Under the pieces are notes generated by a model. The model was not told the DNA's origin. It ran no database searches and was given only the letters and a program-made list of their open reading frames with translations. A stretch of 64,000 bases of DNA, taken from the NCBI GenBank assembly GCA_002104985.1, contig MCGO01000007.1, forward strand, positions 124,001-188,000, in the 5' to 3' direction. Every line of letters starts with the position of its first letter. Position 1 is the stretch's first letter. The position numbers and the translations under genes are program-made. Of this stretch, positions 34,105-44,862 are shown piece after piece. This stretch comes from Rhizoclosmatium globosum. Its lineage: Eukaryota > Chytridiomycota > Chytridiomycetes > Chytridiales > Chytriomycetaceae.

Positions 34105-34712
34105 GTCTTGTGGTTTTCCCTTATCAGAGGATCCCGTGCCAAGAGAAAATTGCGAAACGTGCCTGAAAATTGTTTTCACCATTCTGTGGCTGGCACTGTT
34201 TCTCGAACTAATTGAGCTACTGACCTGAATAAAAGCTCCTCTGTATGCGAAAGAATCTGGTACCAAAGCAGAACGCTAGTGGGGGATGCATAAGAGCTGT
34301 GATTTGCTTGAGTCCAACCCGAATTTTCCAAAGGCTTAACCATCTCTCAACAATAAATTCTCGAACCGTGACACTCAATCTCGGAGTTTTTCATTCCTTG
34401 TCAATTACCTAAGACTCCCTCCTCTGAGATCCTCTTTAGAAACTTGACAATGACGGCCGAAGGTATCACAATTCAGCATCCTGACGGAACAGTCCTGAAG
34501 GTAATTCGATAAAAAGCAAGAACTTCAATCATTATGGTACTCACCAGATCCGGATGGAGTGACAAAAACATTCGTGCCACCACAAACCCTGAGCTGAGCT
34601 TGTTGGTGTGGATCCAAACACAGGTGCAGAGCTATGCCGTGTATCTGAAGCTGGATCTGCTGATGTGTAAGTGTCAACATCACTGCTTGAACCTAACACA
34701 ACGGTGTCTCAC
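34105..34712 (+). repeat. Tandem duplicate of the ALDH promoter and first exons
   Basis: Roughly 610 bp that repeats at 34713-35330 with many substitutions. Shared pieces include ATCTCTCAACAATAAATTCTCG-like text, TTTTTCATTCCTT, GCCGAAGGTATCACA and GGATCCAAACACAGG. Unit 2 serves the intact gene; unit 1 carries a broken start. Confidence 0.8.
34450..34712 (+). pseudogene. Broken 5' copy of aldehyde dehydrogenase
   Basis: Begins MTAEGITIQHPDGTVLK, followed by an intron and exon 2 text (GTGGATCCAAACACAGGTG). The segment coding for PTGLFINN is deleted and the frame is lost. It stops at the exon 2 donor (GATGTGTAAGTG); no core enzyme exons follow before the intact copy begins. Confidence 0.8.
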
Positions 34713-35058
34713 AGGTTTCCTCTTATCAAGAGACCTCGTGCCAAGTAAAAATTGCGAAACATGCCGAAAAATTCTTGATTCAAACTGTGGCTGATGCTAT
34801 TTCTTGAACCACCTGAGCTACTGGGCACCTTTAAAGGTTTGCCACATGAGGGAGTGTCAAGCAAAGAGGAGTACAACGGCTAATAACTCGAAAGAGCTGC
34901 AAAAGATTGTTAGTTTGTACCAAAGCCCAATTTTCAAAGGCTTACCCATCTCTTAATTGACGAACAATTCTCGAACCGGACACTTAATCTCGGGAATTTT
35001 TCATTCCTTTCGGCAACTGAAGCTCCCTCCCTCTGAAATCCACTTCGAAACATCGATC

Positions 35059-36879
35059 ATGACCGCCGAAGGTATCACACTCCAGCATCCTAACGGAACT
35101 CTTCTGAAGGTAAATAAGACACAATGACTTCAATCATTATGGCACTTACAGGATCCGGATGATGTAACAGAACGTCCCAACGGGTCTCTTCATCAACAAC
35201 ACGTTCGTGCCATCCCAAACCGGAGATGAGCTTGTTAGCGTGGATCCAAACACAGGCGCTGAGCTATGCCGTGTGTCTGAAGCTGGAGCAGCTGATGTGT
35301 AAGTGTCAATGTGAATGCTTCAACCAACACCGACTAAAGCAACCAATCCACAGCGATGCCGCTGTTTCCGCCGCCACTGCCGCATTCCAGAGCTGGAGCG
35401 AAACAAGTGCATCGACCCGCGGACGCCTCCTTTACAAACTGGCAGACCTCCTCGAACGCGACCGGGTCTTCTTTGAGCTCCTCGAATCGCTCGACTCTGG
35501 CAAGCTGATGCAGCAAGTGCGCGAGGACATTGACCTGACTCTCTCTGACTTGCGGTTCTTTGCGGGGTGCGCCGACAAGAACGACGGAGCGGTCAAGGAC
35601 ATTGGGCCAGACTCGCTCGTGTACACGCGACACGAGGCGTTCGGGGTGGTCGGGCTGATTCTGCCGTGGAACTATCCGTTGCAGATTCTCGGGTGGAAGC
35701 TGTCGCCGGCTGTTGTGAGTGGAAACACAGTTGTGATCAAGACATCCGAGAAGACGCCGCTTTCTGCGCTCAAGTTCTGCGAGTTGGTTGTCGAGGCTGG
35801 ATTCCCGCCCGGCGTCGTCAATGTCTTGTCTGGCTCGGGACGCGTTGGCGACGCCCTTGCCCGCCACATGGCCGTTCAGAAGGTTGCCTTTACGGGCTCC
35901 TCGGCTACGGGTCGCAAGGTCATGGCCGCTGCTGCCGAATCTAACTTGAAGAGTGTGTCGTTGGAGTTGGGTGGAAAGTCGCCAATGGTAAGTTGTTTTT
36001 GTTGAATCATCAGACAACCAACTGATTTTGCATCAAGATCATCTTCTCTGATGCCGATCTTGATCTCGCTGTGTCATCTTGTGTTTCTGGATTCACGTCA
36101 AATGCCGGTCAAGTTTGTTGTGCTACAACACGAATCTACGTTCATTCGGACATCCACGATGCATTCGTCGCTCAACTCCAGCAAGCTGTCTCTAGTCTTA
36201 AAGTTGGAGCGAACCATGACCCTTCCACTGAGCTTGGTCCTCTCGTTGACAAGATCCAGTTTGACCGTGTTCTCTCGTACATTCAACTTGGTAAGTTCCT
36301 GTTGGAATTGTGAGCGAAGCGAGTAGTGAGAGAAATACCGGACAAGAGAAAAGGAGTGTGGCGAGCGCAAAACTAGTAGAACACACGAACGAAGTAAACA
36401 CCATTTGGCAGAGCAGCAGCGCATAGTGAGTTAAAACTGTGTAGAACTTATCAATGGTCCATTTTAGGAAAGGAATCCGGTGCAAAAGTCCTCACTGGCG
36501 GTGACCGTATCCAAGACTCACAGGCTTCCACCTCCAACCCACAGTCTTCATCGGATGTACCCAAGACATGCGCATCGTAAACGAAGAAATCTTTGGTCCC
36601 GTCCTCTGCGTCCTCAAATTCGACACTCTCGACCAAGTCATCCAACTCGCAAACGACTCACCATACGGTCTCGCAGCTGCAGTCTTTACAAAAGACATGA
36701 GTACGTCTGTGAAATGTGTGAACGCGTTGAAGGCTGGAACTGTCTGGGTGAATGGGTTTGGGAACGGTGCTAGTCCTGTGCCGTTTGGTGGGTACAAACA
36801 GAGTGGGTTTGGGAAGGATAGTGGGAAAGAAGCTTTGGCGACCTATACACAGACGAAAGCCGTGTGGATGAACTTGTAG
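35059..36879 (+). CDS. Aldehyde dehydrogenase (NAD(P)+)
   Basis: Oxidises aldehydes to acids; cytosolic or mitochondrial in fungi. Exon 1 gives MTAEGITLQHPNGTLLK. Splicing to GTAACAG/AACGTCCCAACG yields NVPTGLFINNTFVPSQTGDE, the expected family opening. Then come ILPWNYPLQILGWKLSPAV, GSSATGRKV, the general-base motif LELGGKSPM, the nucleophile FTSNAGQVCCATTRIYVHS, EEIFGPVLCVLKFDTLDQV, PFGGYKQSGFGKDSGKEAL and a C-terminal YTQTKAVWMNL. One fault: near 36520 the frame after GGDRIQDS is one base short of the expected GFHLQPTVFIG, so as written it ends early. A missing base (CAAGGC written CAGGC) is the simplest explanation. The introns vary (about 50 to 177 nt). Confidence 0.9.
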
Positions 36880-37220
36880 TTTTGAGTTATTGAAAATCAA
36901 AATATATTGGTAGTAACAACAATTTAATCCTTATGGAATGTTCTGTGACGTGTTCTAGCTGCAAGCAAGAAGTGAATTAAATAAGAAAGTGGAAAGTAGT
37001 TTTGAATGCACATAATTGCAGGTTAAGACAGTATGTATACGATTTGTCAATGACCAGTATATTAGCCAAGTTTTTGAAACACAAACCGCAAGTGAAATTG
37101 GATACTTTAACTAATTAGATCATAGGTGATTTTATTTCACTGCAAGTATAATAGAAATGTAAAGAAATGAAGATGAGATGGAGAAGAAATTGGAATCGAT
37201 GTTAACACAAGTACTTAATT
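36880..37220. other. Intergenic, convergent 3' ends
   Basis: AT-rich gap between the ALDH stop and the stop of the next minus-strand gene. No gene seen. Confidence 0.4.
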
Positions 37221-37854
37221 TTAACGCGTAAACATTCCAAACATCATTCCCAATTGTCTTTTAAGAGTGTTAAGCAGTGCTTCCGAAACCCTGAACAAAG
37301 TAACTGTGTGGATGGATGGATTAGGAGTGGGTCCTTTTCTGAAATTTGCAACAACAGCCTCGTTCAACGCCACCTCTTTTTTCGAGGTCTTTTTCCGCTT
37401 CAAGCTTGACAATTTCAAACGGAGGCCATTGAGCGATTCGTTTTTCTTGATGCGAACGGCAGCGGTGGCGTGACCTTGGAGTTCAATTCAGCAATCTGTA
37501 TACCGTATACCAAGTAATGAAACTTACGATGAAATGGGTCCTTCTTCAATTTGATATTCGATGTGACGTTTTCACGCGTTGGGTAAGTAACCTTGCGAAG
37601 AAGAGCTGGTTCATGGCGTCCTAGCTTTTGCCTCTTTAAAGGCGTAGTCTTGAGTTCGCTTGTTTCATCAGCAACTCCTTGGATTGGGGCATCGAGACTG
37701 GTCGCGGAAGAGTTTGGAAGACCTGTTGAAAGAGTAAAATCAGAAACGTCGACTACCAATGAAACTAACTGTTGCGTGGAACAGACTTAAAAGCACGGTC
37801 AGCTGCTTTCTTTGGGAGTGCGGGATTGTTTCCTTTGCTGGTTGGGGTTCTCAT
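37221..37854 (-). CDS. Small basic protein, three exons
   Basis: Start MRTPTSKGNNPALPKKAADR. Intron 1 (GTTAGTTTC...TTTCAACAG) leads to LPNSSATSLDAPIQGVADE. Intron 2 (GTAAGTTTC...CTCCAAG) joins DPFH to RHATAAVRIKKNE. The C-terminus is LKRQLGMMFGMFTR. It is about 180 residues, rich in Lys/Arg (KRKKTSKKEVA), and has no recognised domain. The clean splice phases support a real gene. It shares the upstream CCCGAG element with the coiled-coil genes at 31.8 and 38.9 kb, suggesting co-regulation. A nuclear or chromatin role would fit the charge but is a guess. Confidence 0.5.
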
Positions 37855-37911
37855 TTTGGTATTTTTTTATGTGAGTGGGGTAAAACCAAGTCCTCGCTCT
37901 CTATATTCCTT

Positions 37912-37958
37912 CAACCTTTGTTCTGGAACAATGGTGAATCCGAAAAGACCCGAGGCGA
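37912..37958 (-). promoter_or_regulatory. Shared upstream element, copy 2
   Basis: GTTCTGGAACAATGGTGAAT followed by CGAAAAGACCCGAGG, 60-100 bp before the 37854 start. Same order and spacing as at 31880 and 38940. Confidence 0.5.
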
Positions 37959-38125
37959 TTTTAGACGCACAGATTTTGTGGTAACTTCAAGATTATTCCA
38001 TATCAACTGTTTCATATCAACTGTTTTTTATTCCCCTCACGAAACAGGATCACCCACAAAAAGAAAGATAAAGAAGAAAAGACGGAAATGTACTTAAAAT
38101 CACCCTGCAACGCGCTCTTATGCTC

Positions 38126-38883
38126 CTAGCGAATCTCCATGTGGTAACCCAACAAGAACAAACGCGATCCCTTGCATGATCGCAATAATGAGGTTCGCCG
38201 ACGCGTTCTGGTCTTGTGATCCTTGCCCTTGATAAAAGGGTCAGTGTCGCCTTGGCTGCTTCGTTTTCTGATGAATGTCTTTGTGTGATCATGACCTGAC
38301 ACGACCTTGCAGACTGTTTTCAATTGACTGATTTTGATAGCTCTTGCCCTTCGATGATCCTGAAGCCAGGCAATATCAGTGGCTTGTTTTTTTCGAGAGT
38401 GATCGAGAGAGTGCACATTATCGGCAATGGCATTCAGTTTGGAAGCTTGTTCCTGCTGGGAGCGACGGAAAAAACGCATATCATCAGCAATAACATCCAA
38501 CTTGGAGGCTTGTTCTTGCTGGGAGCGACGGAGAGAACTCATATCATCAGCGAGTTCGTTTATGGATTGACGGAGAGATCGCAATTTATCAGAGACGGCA
38601 CTCAACATATGGGCGAAACTTTCGGTGAGATGCCGGGCTTGTGTGGTTTGATACTGGATTTGAATTTGGAAGACTGGCCACAACTCTCCCGTGGATGGTA
38701 CATTTCCTGGATGCAGCCAATCACCAGACGCGAAATTTGTAACACCTGTAGGAGGAATCGGAATCAGAAACAGAAACAGTGCAACAACGAGAAAGGAATA
38801 CCTGGCGAAAGCCGAGTTTGCAAGAAATTGGTCGGATTGATTGGTATAGTAATGATAGACGCTTTAATCTCACGTAGGCACAT
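38126..38883 (-). CDS. Coiled-coil protein with repeated heptad blocks
   Basis: Exon 1 starts MCLREIKASIITIPINPTNF. An intron of about 53 nt (GTATTCC...CTCCTACAG) joins it in phase to GVTNFASGDWLHPGNVPSTG. The middle contains three near-repeats: DDMSSLRRSQQEQASKLDVI, DDMRFFRRSQQEQASKLNAI and DNVHSLDHSRKKQA. A basic tail follows (KTRTRRRTSLLR). About 235 residues. The repeats are also visible as DNA (GCTTGTTC, TGCTGGGAGCGACGGA). It resembles the 30695 gene in exon plan and promoter but lacks the C-terminal module. Function unknown. Confidence 0.55.
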
Positions 38884-38939
38884 TTTGGAAGGTGTTTTTT
38901 GGGGGCGAAATACTCCAAATTCCTTCCATCCTTTGTACC

Positions 38940-38985
38940 TGGTTTCCAGAACAATGGTAGAACGGAAAATGACCCGAAGGTGATT
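38940..38985 (-). promoter_or_regulatory. Shared upstream element, copy 3
   Basis: GGTTTCCAGAACAATGGTAG followed by GGAAAATGACCCGAAGG, about 60-100 bp before the 38883 start. Confidence 0.5.
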
Positions 38986-39800
38986 TCAAACCACGAGTAC
39001 ACATCTGAAGCACATTGCTTTTGTGAAGTAATAACATGGTGGTTCCTGGTTACTTTGATCAGAAGTTCTTTCAGCAGTTTCAACGATGGTGGTGGATTCA
39101 GCTACCTCAGACACGGTGGTGGACTCAAGTATTTTTACTTTGGAGTTGGTTTCTATGACAACAACGGTGGTGGTTTGCTCAGCAGCGGATGTTGTCAATT
39201 CAGAACCGTCCACGTCAGAATTTACTTGGCGCGTGTACCAATTTTTTGATACTTTTTCAAGCTCGTCAAGTTGGTACATTTGAACCAGTCGGAATGGTAA
39301 AAACTCTGCTTTGATCAGATACTTGACTATAACAAGAATTCCAGGAGGCTTTGCTCCACTGTTTTTCAACTGAAAATCCAAAGCTTTCATTATTGAGGAT
39401 GAAAACGAGTTTCTTGTAAGGTGAGGAATATTTACAAACGCTGCATCCCATAATACACTTAAATCAACACAGAGTTGTCCAAGTTTCCTAATTCTCTTCC
39501 AAGATGAATTAAAAGCTGACGCGGTAATAATTGCATTGCATAAGGTTTCGTCATATTGATATAGCGGGAGCTGAAGGAGTTGCAAGACCAAAGAGAACGG
39601 TGGTAATTTATCAATCCTGTTTCGGAGTTGAAAGATATCTGCGTGCAACTGTTCAGCTTCCGAATAAGGCCTAGGTATAATGTAGTTCGTGGATATCGCA
39701 GATAGAAAATCGGGAAGGTTGGCTCTTGTGGTCGGGGTAAATTGACCACGATACTGCTTCCGATATTCAAGAGCTTGGCGCGTGCTATTACCCTATGCGA
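38986..39800 (-). CDS. Helical repeat-like protein, family copy 1
   Basis: Paralogue of the gene at 57049-57926. Shared landmarks: STNYIIPRPYSEAEQLHADI (TTNYQVPTPHSETKQISSKI there), then RIDKLPPFSLVLQLLQLPL, QLCVDLSVLWDAAFV and LIKAEFLPFRLVQMYQLDEL. The fold looks all-helical. The C-terminal 70 residues are Thr/Val-rich low complexity (TTTVVVIETNSKVKILESTT) and are absent from the paralogue. No convincing start is seen; reading from an acceptor near 39810 gives STRQALEYRKQYRG, so the 5' exon may have been lost when truncated copies were inserted upstream. Function unknown. Confidence 0.5.
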
Positions 39801-39819
39801 AAATGAGTTAGATAGAAGA

Positions 39820-39960
39820 ATAGCGGGGGTAGGCGTACTACTACCACGAATGGGGGGGATCTGTCAATGCTATTCATCAAGAGGATTATTTCAACAGAGA
39901 CCTGTAGCTCTTCCGATGGAGGGGATGGAACTTGACAGTTTGATAAAATGATTGCCACAA
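39820..39960 (-). pseudogene. Fragment of the helical family, copy 2
   Basis: The minus strand reads NCQVPSPPSEELQVSVEIIL and then IDRSPPFVVVVRL, matching NYQVPTPHSETKQISSKIVL and IDSSPQFATVLRL of the 57 kb gene. No other part of the gene is present. Confidence 0.65.
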
Positions 39961-40039
39961 ACAGTGGTAGAAATTCCGAATACTTGAAAACCGGTTTCTG
40001 TAGTGTTGTCGGTACAGACTGTGCTTTAACGAATTATTA

Positions 40040-40205
40040 ATCTAGTTTGCTTAAGAACTGAAGGAGTTGCAAGGCTAAAGGAAACAGTGGTACTTTGCCA
40101 ATCCTGTTCAGGAGATGAAAGACTTCTGCAGTCATTTGCTCAGATTCTAAATAAGCTCAAGGTCTTTAGTAAGTCGTGGATATTTCGTCTAAGGTAAATT
40201 AACTA
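40040..40205 (-). pseudogene. Fragment of the helical family, copy 3
   Basis: The minus strand reads ISTTY, two stops, then ESEQMTAEVFHLLNRIGKV and PLALQLLQF, colinear with STNYI...RNRIDKLPPFSLVLQLLQL of copy 1. DNA identity is obvious around GGAGTTGCAAGGC and GATTCTAAATAAG-like text. It is broken by stops. Confidence 0.7.
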
Positions 40206-41227
40206 CTCATTGTCGCTTCAGGCTAAAGTGTGACCTCCTTTTGATTTTGATTTCTTGGAGTACAAGAGCTCACTATCCTGGACTATTATTTTAGTTAGTT
40301 ACAAGGGTGCATTTAATTACATTATTTCTATGAAATCAAATAAGTTTTACCCCTGACAATGGCTACAATAAGTGTTACAGAGGAAGTCAAAACTGAAGAA
40401 GAGTAGGCGGAAACAGAAATACGAGAAAAAAGGACAACCCAACGAACGATCGTATCACATTAGATGTCGTTAAGTCCTTTGAATAGTGAGCGATGACACA
40501 ACAGCATAATGTGAAGAGATGATGGAGAAACTCGAGGCTATTGTCGACGATGTTGGAGATACGAAACGGTTGTTACTCTTTGAATTCAGACGAAACCACG
40601 CACTTGACAGAGGTTGTGCTCTAATGATGTCAAAGTTCTGCAATGGAAGCGTTAGAATCGGATGTGCTCAACAGCGCCGACGTAGTTCAAAAATGAGGAC
40701 ACTATTGTGAATGATTCGCGTTTGGTGTGAGAGGGCGGAGTAATGGCGCCATTCAGTTGGCGTTGTGTTGGTCAATTCTACATTTGTGATAAGATGTACA
40801 ATCTCACAATTTCATTATCTACTAATACATGTAATTCTTGTCGTTTTCGTTGTTCACTCTCTGCTTTCTGCATGTTTGGTTCAACAGATTTGTCAACTTT
40901 TTTCGTCACCTGTGTCCATATCCATCCCAGCAGTATACCTCGCCAGCCAGGTAATATTAATCCAGTCTATCCTGTAATCAGCCCTTACTTAAATCATACT
41001 CCACTGGAGGGTATTGGAGCGGCGAGTCCTTAACTGAATCCTCATAAGTCAGACATCGATCAACATTGCACCACTTCTTCGTCACTTCATCTCAGGCCCC
41101 CATATAATATCAGTTTGTACGTGATCAATATCGAATATTCCACGTAATAGCTACTTGTTTCAGGATCGACATCAACACAAAGGAATCAAATCAATCAAGA
41201 TCGTTTCGAATGTGCAGTTGAAGCTCT
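40206..41227. other. Mostly unassigned
   Basis: About 1 kb. A plus frame at 40519-40710 (MMEKLEAIVDDVGDTKR) and a signal-like hydrophobic frame at 40765-40977 (LLIHVILVVFVVHSLLSACL) are the only candidates. The latter could be a secretion leader for the repeat ORF that follows, but the joining introns are not clear. Confidence 0.3.
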
Positions 41228-41537
41228 TGGGTTGGCAACGTCGGACTTGTAACCATTTGCTTCAATGGTTACGCCTTCCCTGACCTTTGTGGCGGAGAAC
41301 TGTAGGAACCAGATTGAAGTGTCATGGTCTCTTGGGGTTGGCAACGTTGGCTTTGTAAACAGTCCCTTCACTGGTTACACCTTCCCTGACCCCTCGGCGA
41401 CAAACTTCAATCTGACGTTACAGGGCATTGTCTCGATGGTTGGCAACGTTTGTTTTGTAAACAGCTCCTTCACTGGTTACGCTTTCCCTGACCATTCAGC
41501 GACAGCCTGTAACAGCGACTTATCTACTAGATTGTAG
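41228..41537 (+). repeat. Three tandem ~105 bp units encoding FTGY repeats
   Basis: Units begin GTTGGCAACGT near 41230, 41337 and 41439 and each encodes a variant of VGNVGFVNSPFTGYTFPDPS. Units 2 and 3 are in one frame that ends ACNSDLSTRL-stop at 41535-41537. Unit 1 (VGLVTICFNGYAFPD) is in the same sense but meets a stop. It may be the 3' end of a repeat-containing, possibly secreted, protein; no start is assignable. Confidence 0.55.
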
Positions 41538-41618
41538 AATAAACTGGATTTATTATATTAAATGTGTGACAATTATTTATTGCATTAACGTGTAAGTCCA
41601 AAGACAAGAAAGAAACTC

Positions 41619-42553
41619 TTATCCAGACGAGAAAAAACGATTGGCGTAGTCTAAAGCGACAGAGACTTCCATTCCTTTGCCAAGAAGCTGATTAAAAAAT
41701 TCCGCACGAGATCTTTCCTTCTTATATCCCAATTCAGCTCGTTTAAAGGAGAGTAGTTCCAACTCAAATGACTTTTTAACTCTGTTTAACTGTCAGATTA
41801 ATCATTTAGCACCTGAAAACATACAAGTTATTCTGGTCTGGTGAGATTGGAATTTTTCGTTTCAAAGTATTAGGATTTGCTTTGTAGTCACCCTCTTGAC
41901 AGTTTGATACGGACGAAAACGAAGATGCGATCGATGGGGGAAATACAGAATCTACGTCAGAAAATGGTGAACCTTGAACAGATCCACGCCAAGCTGGCCC
42001 AGGCGACGAATGCGTGGTGACATTGGGCATTGTGTTTGGCGATTCTGGAAGTGGAATCTGAGCAGCTAAAAATATAGTTGACGACGATAAATCCTAGACA
42101 TATCATTAATTTCTTCATCTTATGACATACAACACTTACTTGAGACGACTCGGGAACTGGAACTGGAGAAGGTGGGAGCGGAATCTGGGTTGCATATTCT
42201 AAAACTGAGAGTTTGTTACGCTTTGTAAAAGCCGATTCTTGTTCGTTGTGCTCCAAGAATGTGGACGAAGATGCTTTTTGCGCCGCATCACGTTTGGCAA
42301 AGCTGGCTCCAAACACTGTCGTGTCTTTATGGACAACGGCTTTAAGTTTTTCCAGGACGACCGCTGAGTCCACGTGGTCTCCAACCAGAAAAGTAGCCAT
42401 CAATTTTTTCCGAAACCATTTTCGCCCAACGACGATTAGACTTCCGTTGGTAATCAGGGCAAGGCCAGATTCTCCGAGAAATTCATTGGATGCTTGATTA
42501 CGAGAAGCTTCTTCTTCGGTTGCAAAGATATGAGTGACTCCAATCATAGCCAT
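41619..42553 (-). CDS. Hypothetical protein, three exons
   Basis: Exon 1: MAMIGVTHIFATEEEASRNQ through QIPLPPSPVPVPESSQ. An intron (GTAAGTG...GCTGCTCAG) joins it in phase to IPLPESPNTMPNVTTHSSPG. A short intron of about 31 nt (GTGCTAAATG...TTAAACAG) leads to RVKKSFELELLSFKRAELGY and AEFFNQLLGKGMEVSVALDY, stop at 41619. The N-terminus looks folded, the middle is Pro/Ser-rich, and the end is a charged helix. A 31-nt intron is unusually small, so the last junction is less certain. No family recognised. Confidence 0.5.
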
Positions 42554-42879
42554 CGTGACTTTGTTGTATTAAGTTTGTCAGAATACAAATGTGTAAAGAA
42601 GGTCACTAAACAGTTGCCGTCATCTAATTACATTATATATCACGAGTAGCTTTGCATTATGTTGTTTTATATTTATAAAAACAATCACTGCAAGAACGTC
42701 CATTGTAAAGATAACATAGCTCAACCACAAGCTTCAACTTGCACCCGAGACACAACAACAACAGCCAAAACATAAAATGATAATTACTGAAGAAGAGTAG
42801 GCGTAAAATCGACGTACCTACTCAACCTTTAAAAACAAAACAAACAATAAAGGGAAATGCTAGCTTAAATGACGCACAT

Positions 42880-44513
42880 TTAGGCAGCAAACTTGTCCAA
42901 TCTGACGATAATGTTGCGGCCCATAACATTGGTTCCGTTCAATCCAGCAACAGCCTTGTCAGCCTCCTCGCGGGACCCGAAACGAACCATACCACATCCC
43001 TTCGAACGACCTGTCTCGTTCTCAGTCAAGATATCCGCGTGGATTGGGTTCAAGCCAAGAGGACGGAACAAGTCCTTGAGTCCTGCCAGCGGGAAGAGTA
43101 TGGCAAGTTTCCAACAAACACTTGAGTTCCCTGACCGAATCCAGAAGACTGCTGGCCTTGGAAAGTGTTTCCACCTTCACCAGCGTACTTGTCCTCACGG
43201 ACTTCAATTTGACGACCGCTAATATCGGTTCCGTTGAGCTTGGCGATGGCTTCCTGCGCCTCCTCAACAGTGGACATCAAGACTTGTCCGTATCCTCGGC
43301 TACGGCCTTGGTTGTCGATGGCAATGTCGGCACGGAGTACCGTTCCACCGTCTTGACGGAAGAGGTCCTTGAGTTCTTGCCACTGAAGGGTGAATGGAAG
43401 GTTTCCGACAAAGAGCTGACGACCAACAGTGTTTCCGACAACTTGCTGTGGTTGTTCTGGAGTAACAGATTGTGCTGCTCTTGAACGTAGTTGTTGTGTT
43501 GTGGCTCAATTGGAGCTGGGTTGTGTTGTTGTTGCTGTTGCTGCTGCTGGTAGTTGTTGCGTGGCCCGCTGCTACGTGGCTAGTTTGTCTTCAGTTCAAG
43601 AGGATAGTTTGGAGAGGAATTACTCACAGCAGCACCTTCAACGAAAGTGCGGTCCTCACGAACTTCAATGCGGCGACCGTTCCACTCAAATCCATTGTAC
43701 ATGCCTGTAAAACGCGTTAATTTACATTCAAAATAATAAAAGGAAACGTACCAATCGCCTTTCTGGCTTCATCAACAGTGCTCATGGTGACGGTACCGAA
43801 ACCCTTGGAACGACCCTGGTAGTCAGTTGGGATATCGGCGCGGATCACGTTTCCAGCATTGCGGAAGAGATCCTTGAGGTCTTGCCATCCAACAGAGTAT
43901 GGAAGGTTTCCAACGTACATGGCACGAACATTACAGTGTTGACGTCGATGGCAGTTCCTGGAAGTGGGACATTGACGGATGGATCAGCACCTGTTGGATT
44001 GGGTTCAGTGACTCAAACGACGGATGATCTTCATTTGACACACCTTCGACGGCAACTGGAGCACCACTGCGGTAACCGCTTCCACCACCAATGTTTCCAG
44101 AACGGCTCTGTCTTCTCTGACTTCAATCTTTCTTCCGTGCCATTCGTAGTTGTTGTACGAGGCAATAGCATTGGCGGCATCCTCGGCGTTGCTGAACAAA
44201 ACAGTTCCGAATCCACGAGACTTTCCGTTTGGAGCCTGGGCAACGTCAGCGCGGACGACGGTTCCTGTTGAGCGACAAGTGGTGAATTAGGGTTGCAGTC
44301 ACTAGGTATGCTATGGTATGCTATGCTATGTGGGCGAGTACACACCAACTTCACGGAACAGGTCCTTGAGATCCTGCCATCCAACAATGAAGGGCAACTG
44401 GTTTCGGAGGAGGATCAGTTTTCAGCTTTTGAGCGAGCCAAGCACAAACTCACGTTTCCAATAAAGAGCTGCTTTCCAGCGCCAGATCCAGTATTCGCAG
44501 TAGCAGCCATCAT
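42880..44513 (-). CDS. Four-RRM hnRNP protein, GBP2/HRB1 type
   Basis: RNA-binding protein of the type that coats and exports mRNA (yeast Gbp2/Hrb1, animal hnRNP M/MYEF2). Start [20 protein letters not shown]. The RNP2/helix-1 signature recurs: [58 protein letters not shown] and [14 protein letters not shown], each followed by [13 protein letters not shown] RNP1 and IEVRED. Gly-rich and Gln-rich linkers separate them. The fourth RRM ends [14 protein letters not shown]. Five points need one extra base to keep frame: near 44130, 44010, 43935, 43480 and 43090 (the last written CAGGACTCAAGG for expected CAGGAxCTCAAGG). The domain content is intact if these are corrected, so I regard it as a gene with sequence gaps rather than a pseudogene. 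Confidence 0.88.
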
Positions 44514-44862
44514 TTAAATCCCGTAAGAAACCCTGCGAGAAAGAAAGAGGTCGTTAGTTGGATGGTTCAGATGACGTCAAGCTGGAGCCACGTGTGCACT
44601 GACGTTGATCCCATCACATAGTCCCTTCCGCATTCACATGCCACTCGGCCTAGTCGTAGCCCAAGATCGATCGCTGATGCCCGCAAAACTGTGGAAACTG
44701 ACCTTTAACCCTCAACAAAAGCAGATGCTTCTTTACAACAAAAAAAGAGAAAAGGGAGAGTAACCAAACCCATCTACATGTCTAGTTATTTTATTACGAC
44801 TTAATAAAGAAGAGAGAAGAGGAAACATATTAAAACGAAATCTACGAACTACCTAACCTTCC
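44514..44862. other. Intergenic
   Basis: 5' region of the hnRNP gene on one side and the 3' end of the next minus-strand gene on the other. No gene recognised. Confidence 0.4.

Noticed and set aside
35334..36017. 227-residue minus frame
   Set aside because: It is antisense to the aldehyde dehydrogenase core exon, whose motifs are unmistakable.
36497..36519. 23-nt mini-intron in ALDH (GTGACC...CTCACAG)
   Set aside because: Splicing it would restore frame but remove GDRIQDS, which fits the family consensus. All other introns are at least about 31 nt, so a missing base is more likely.
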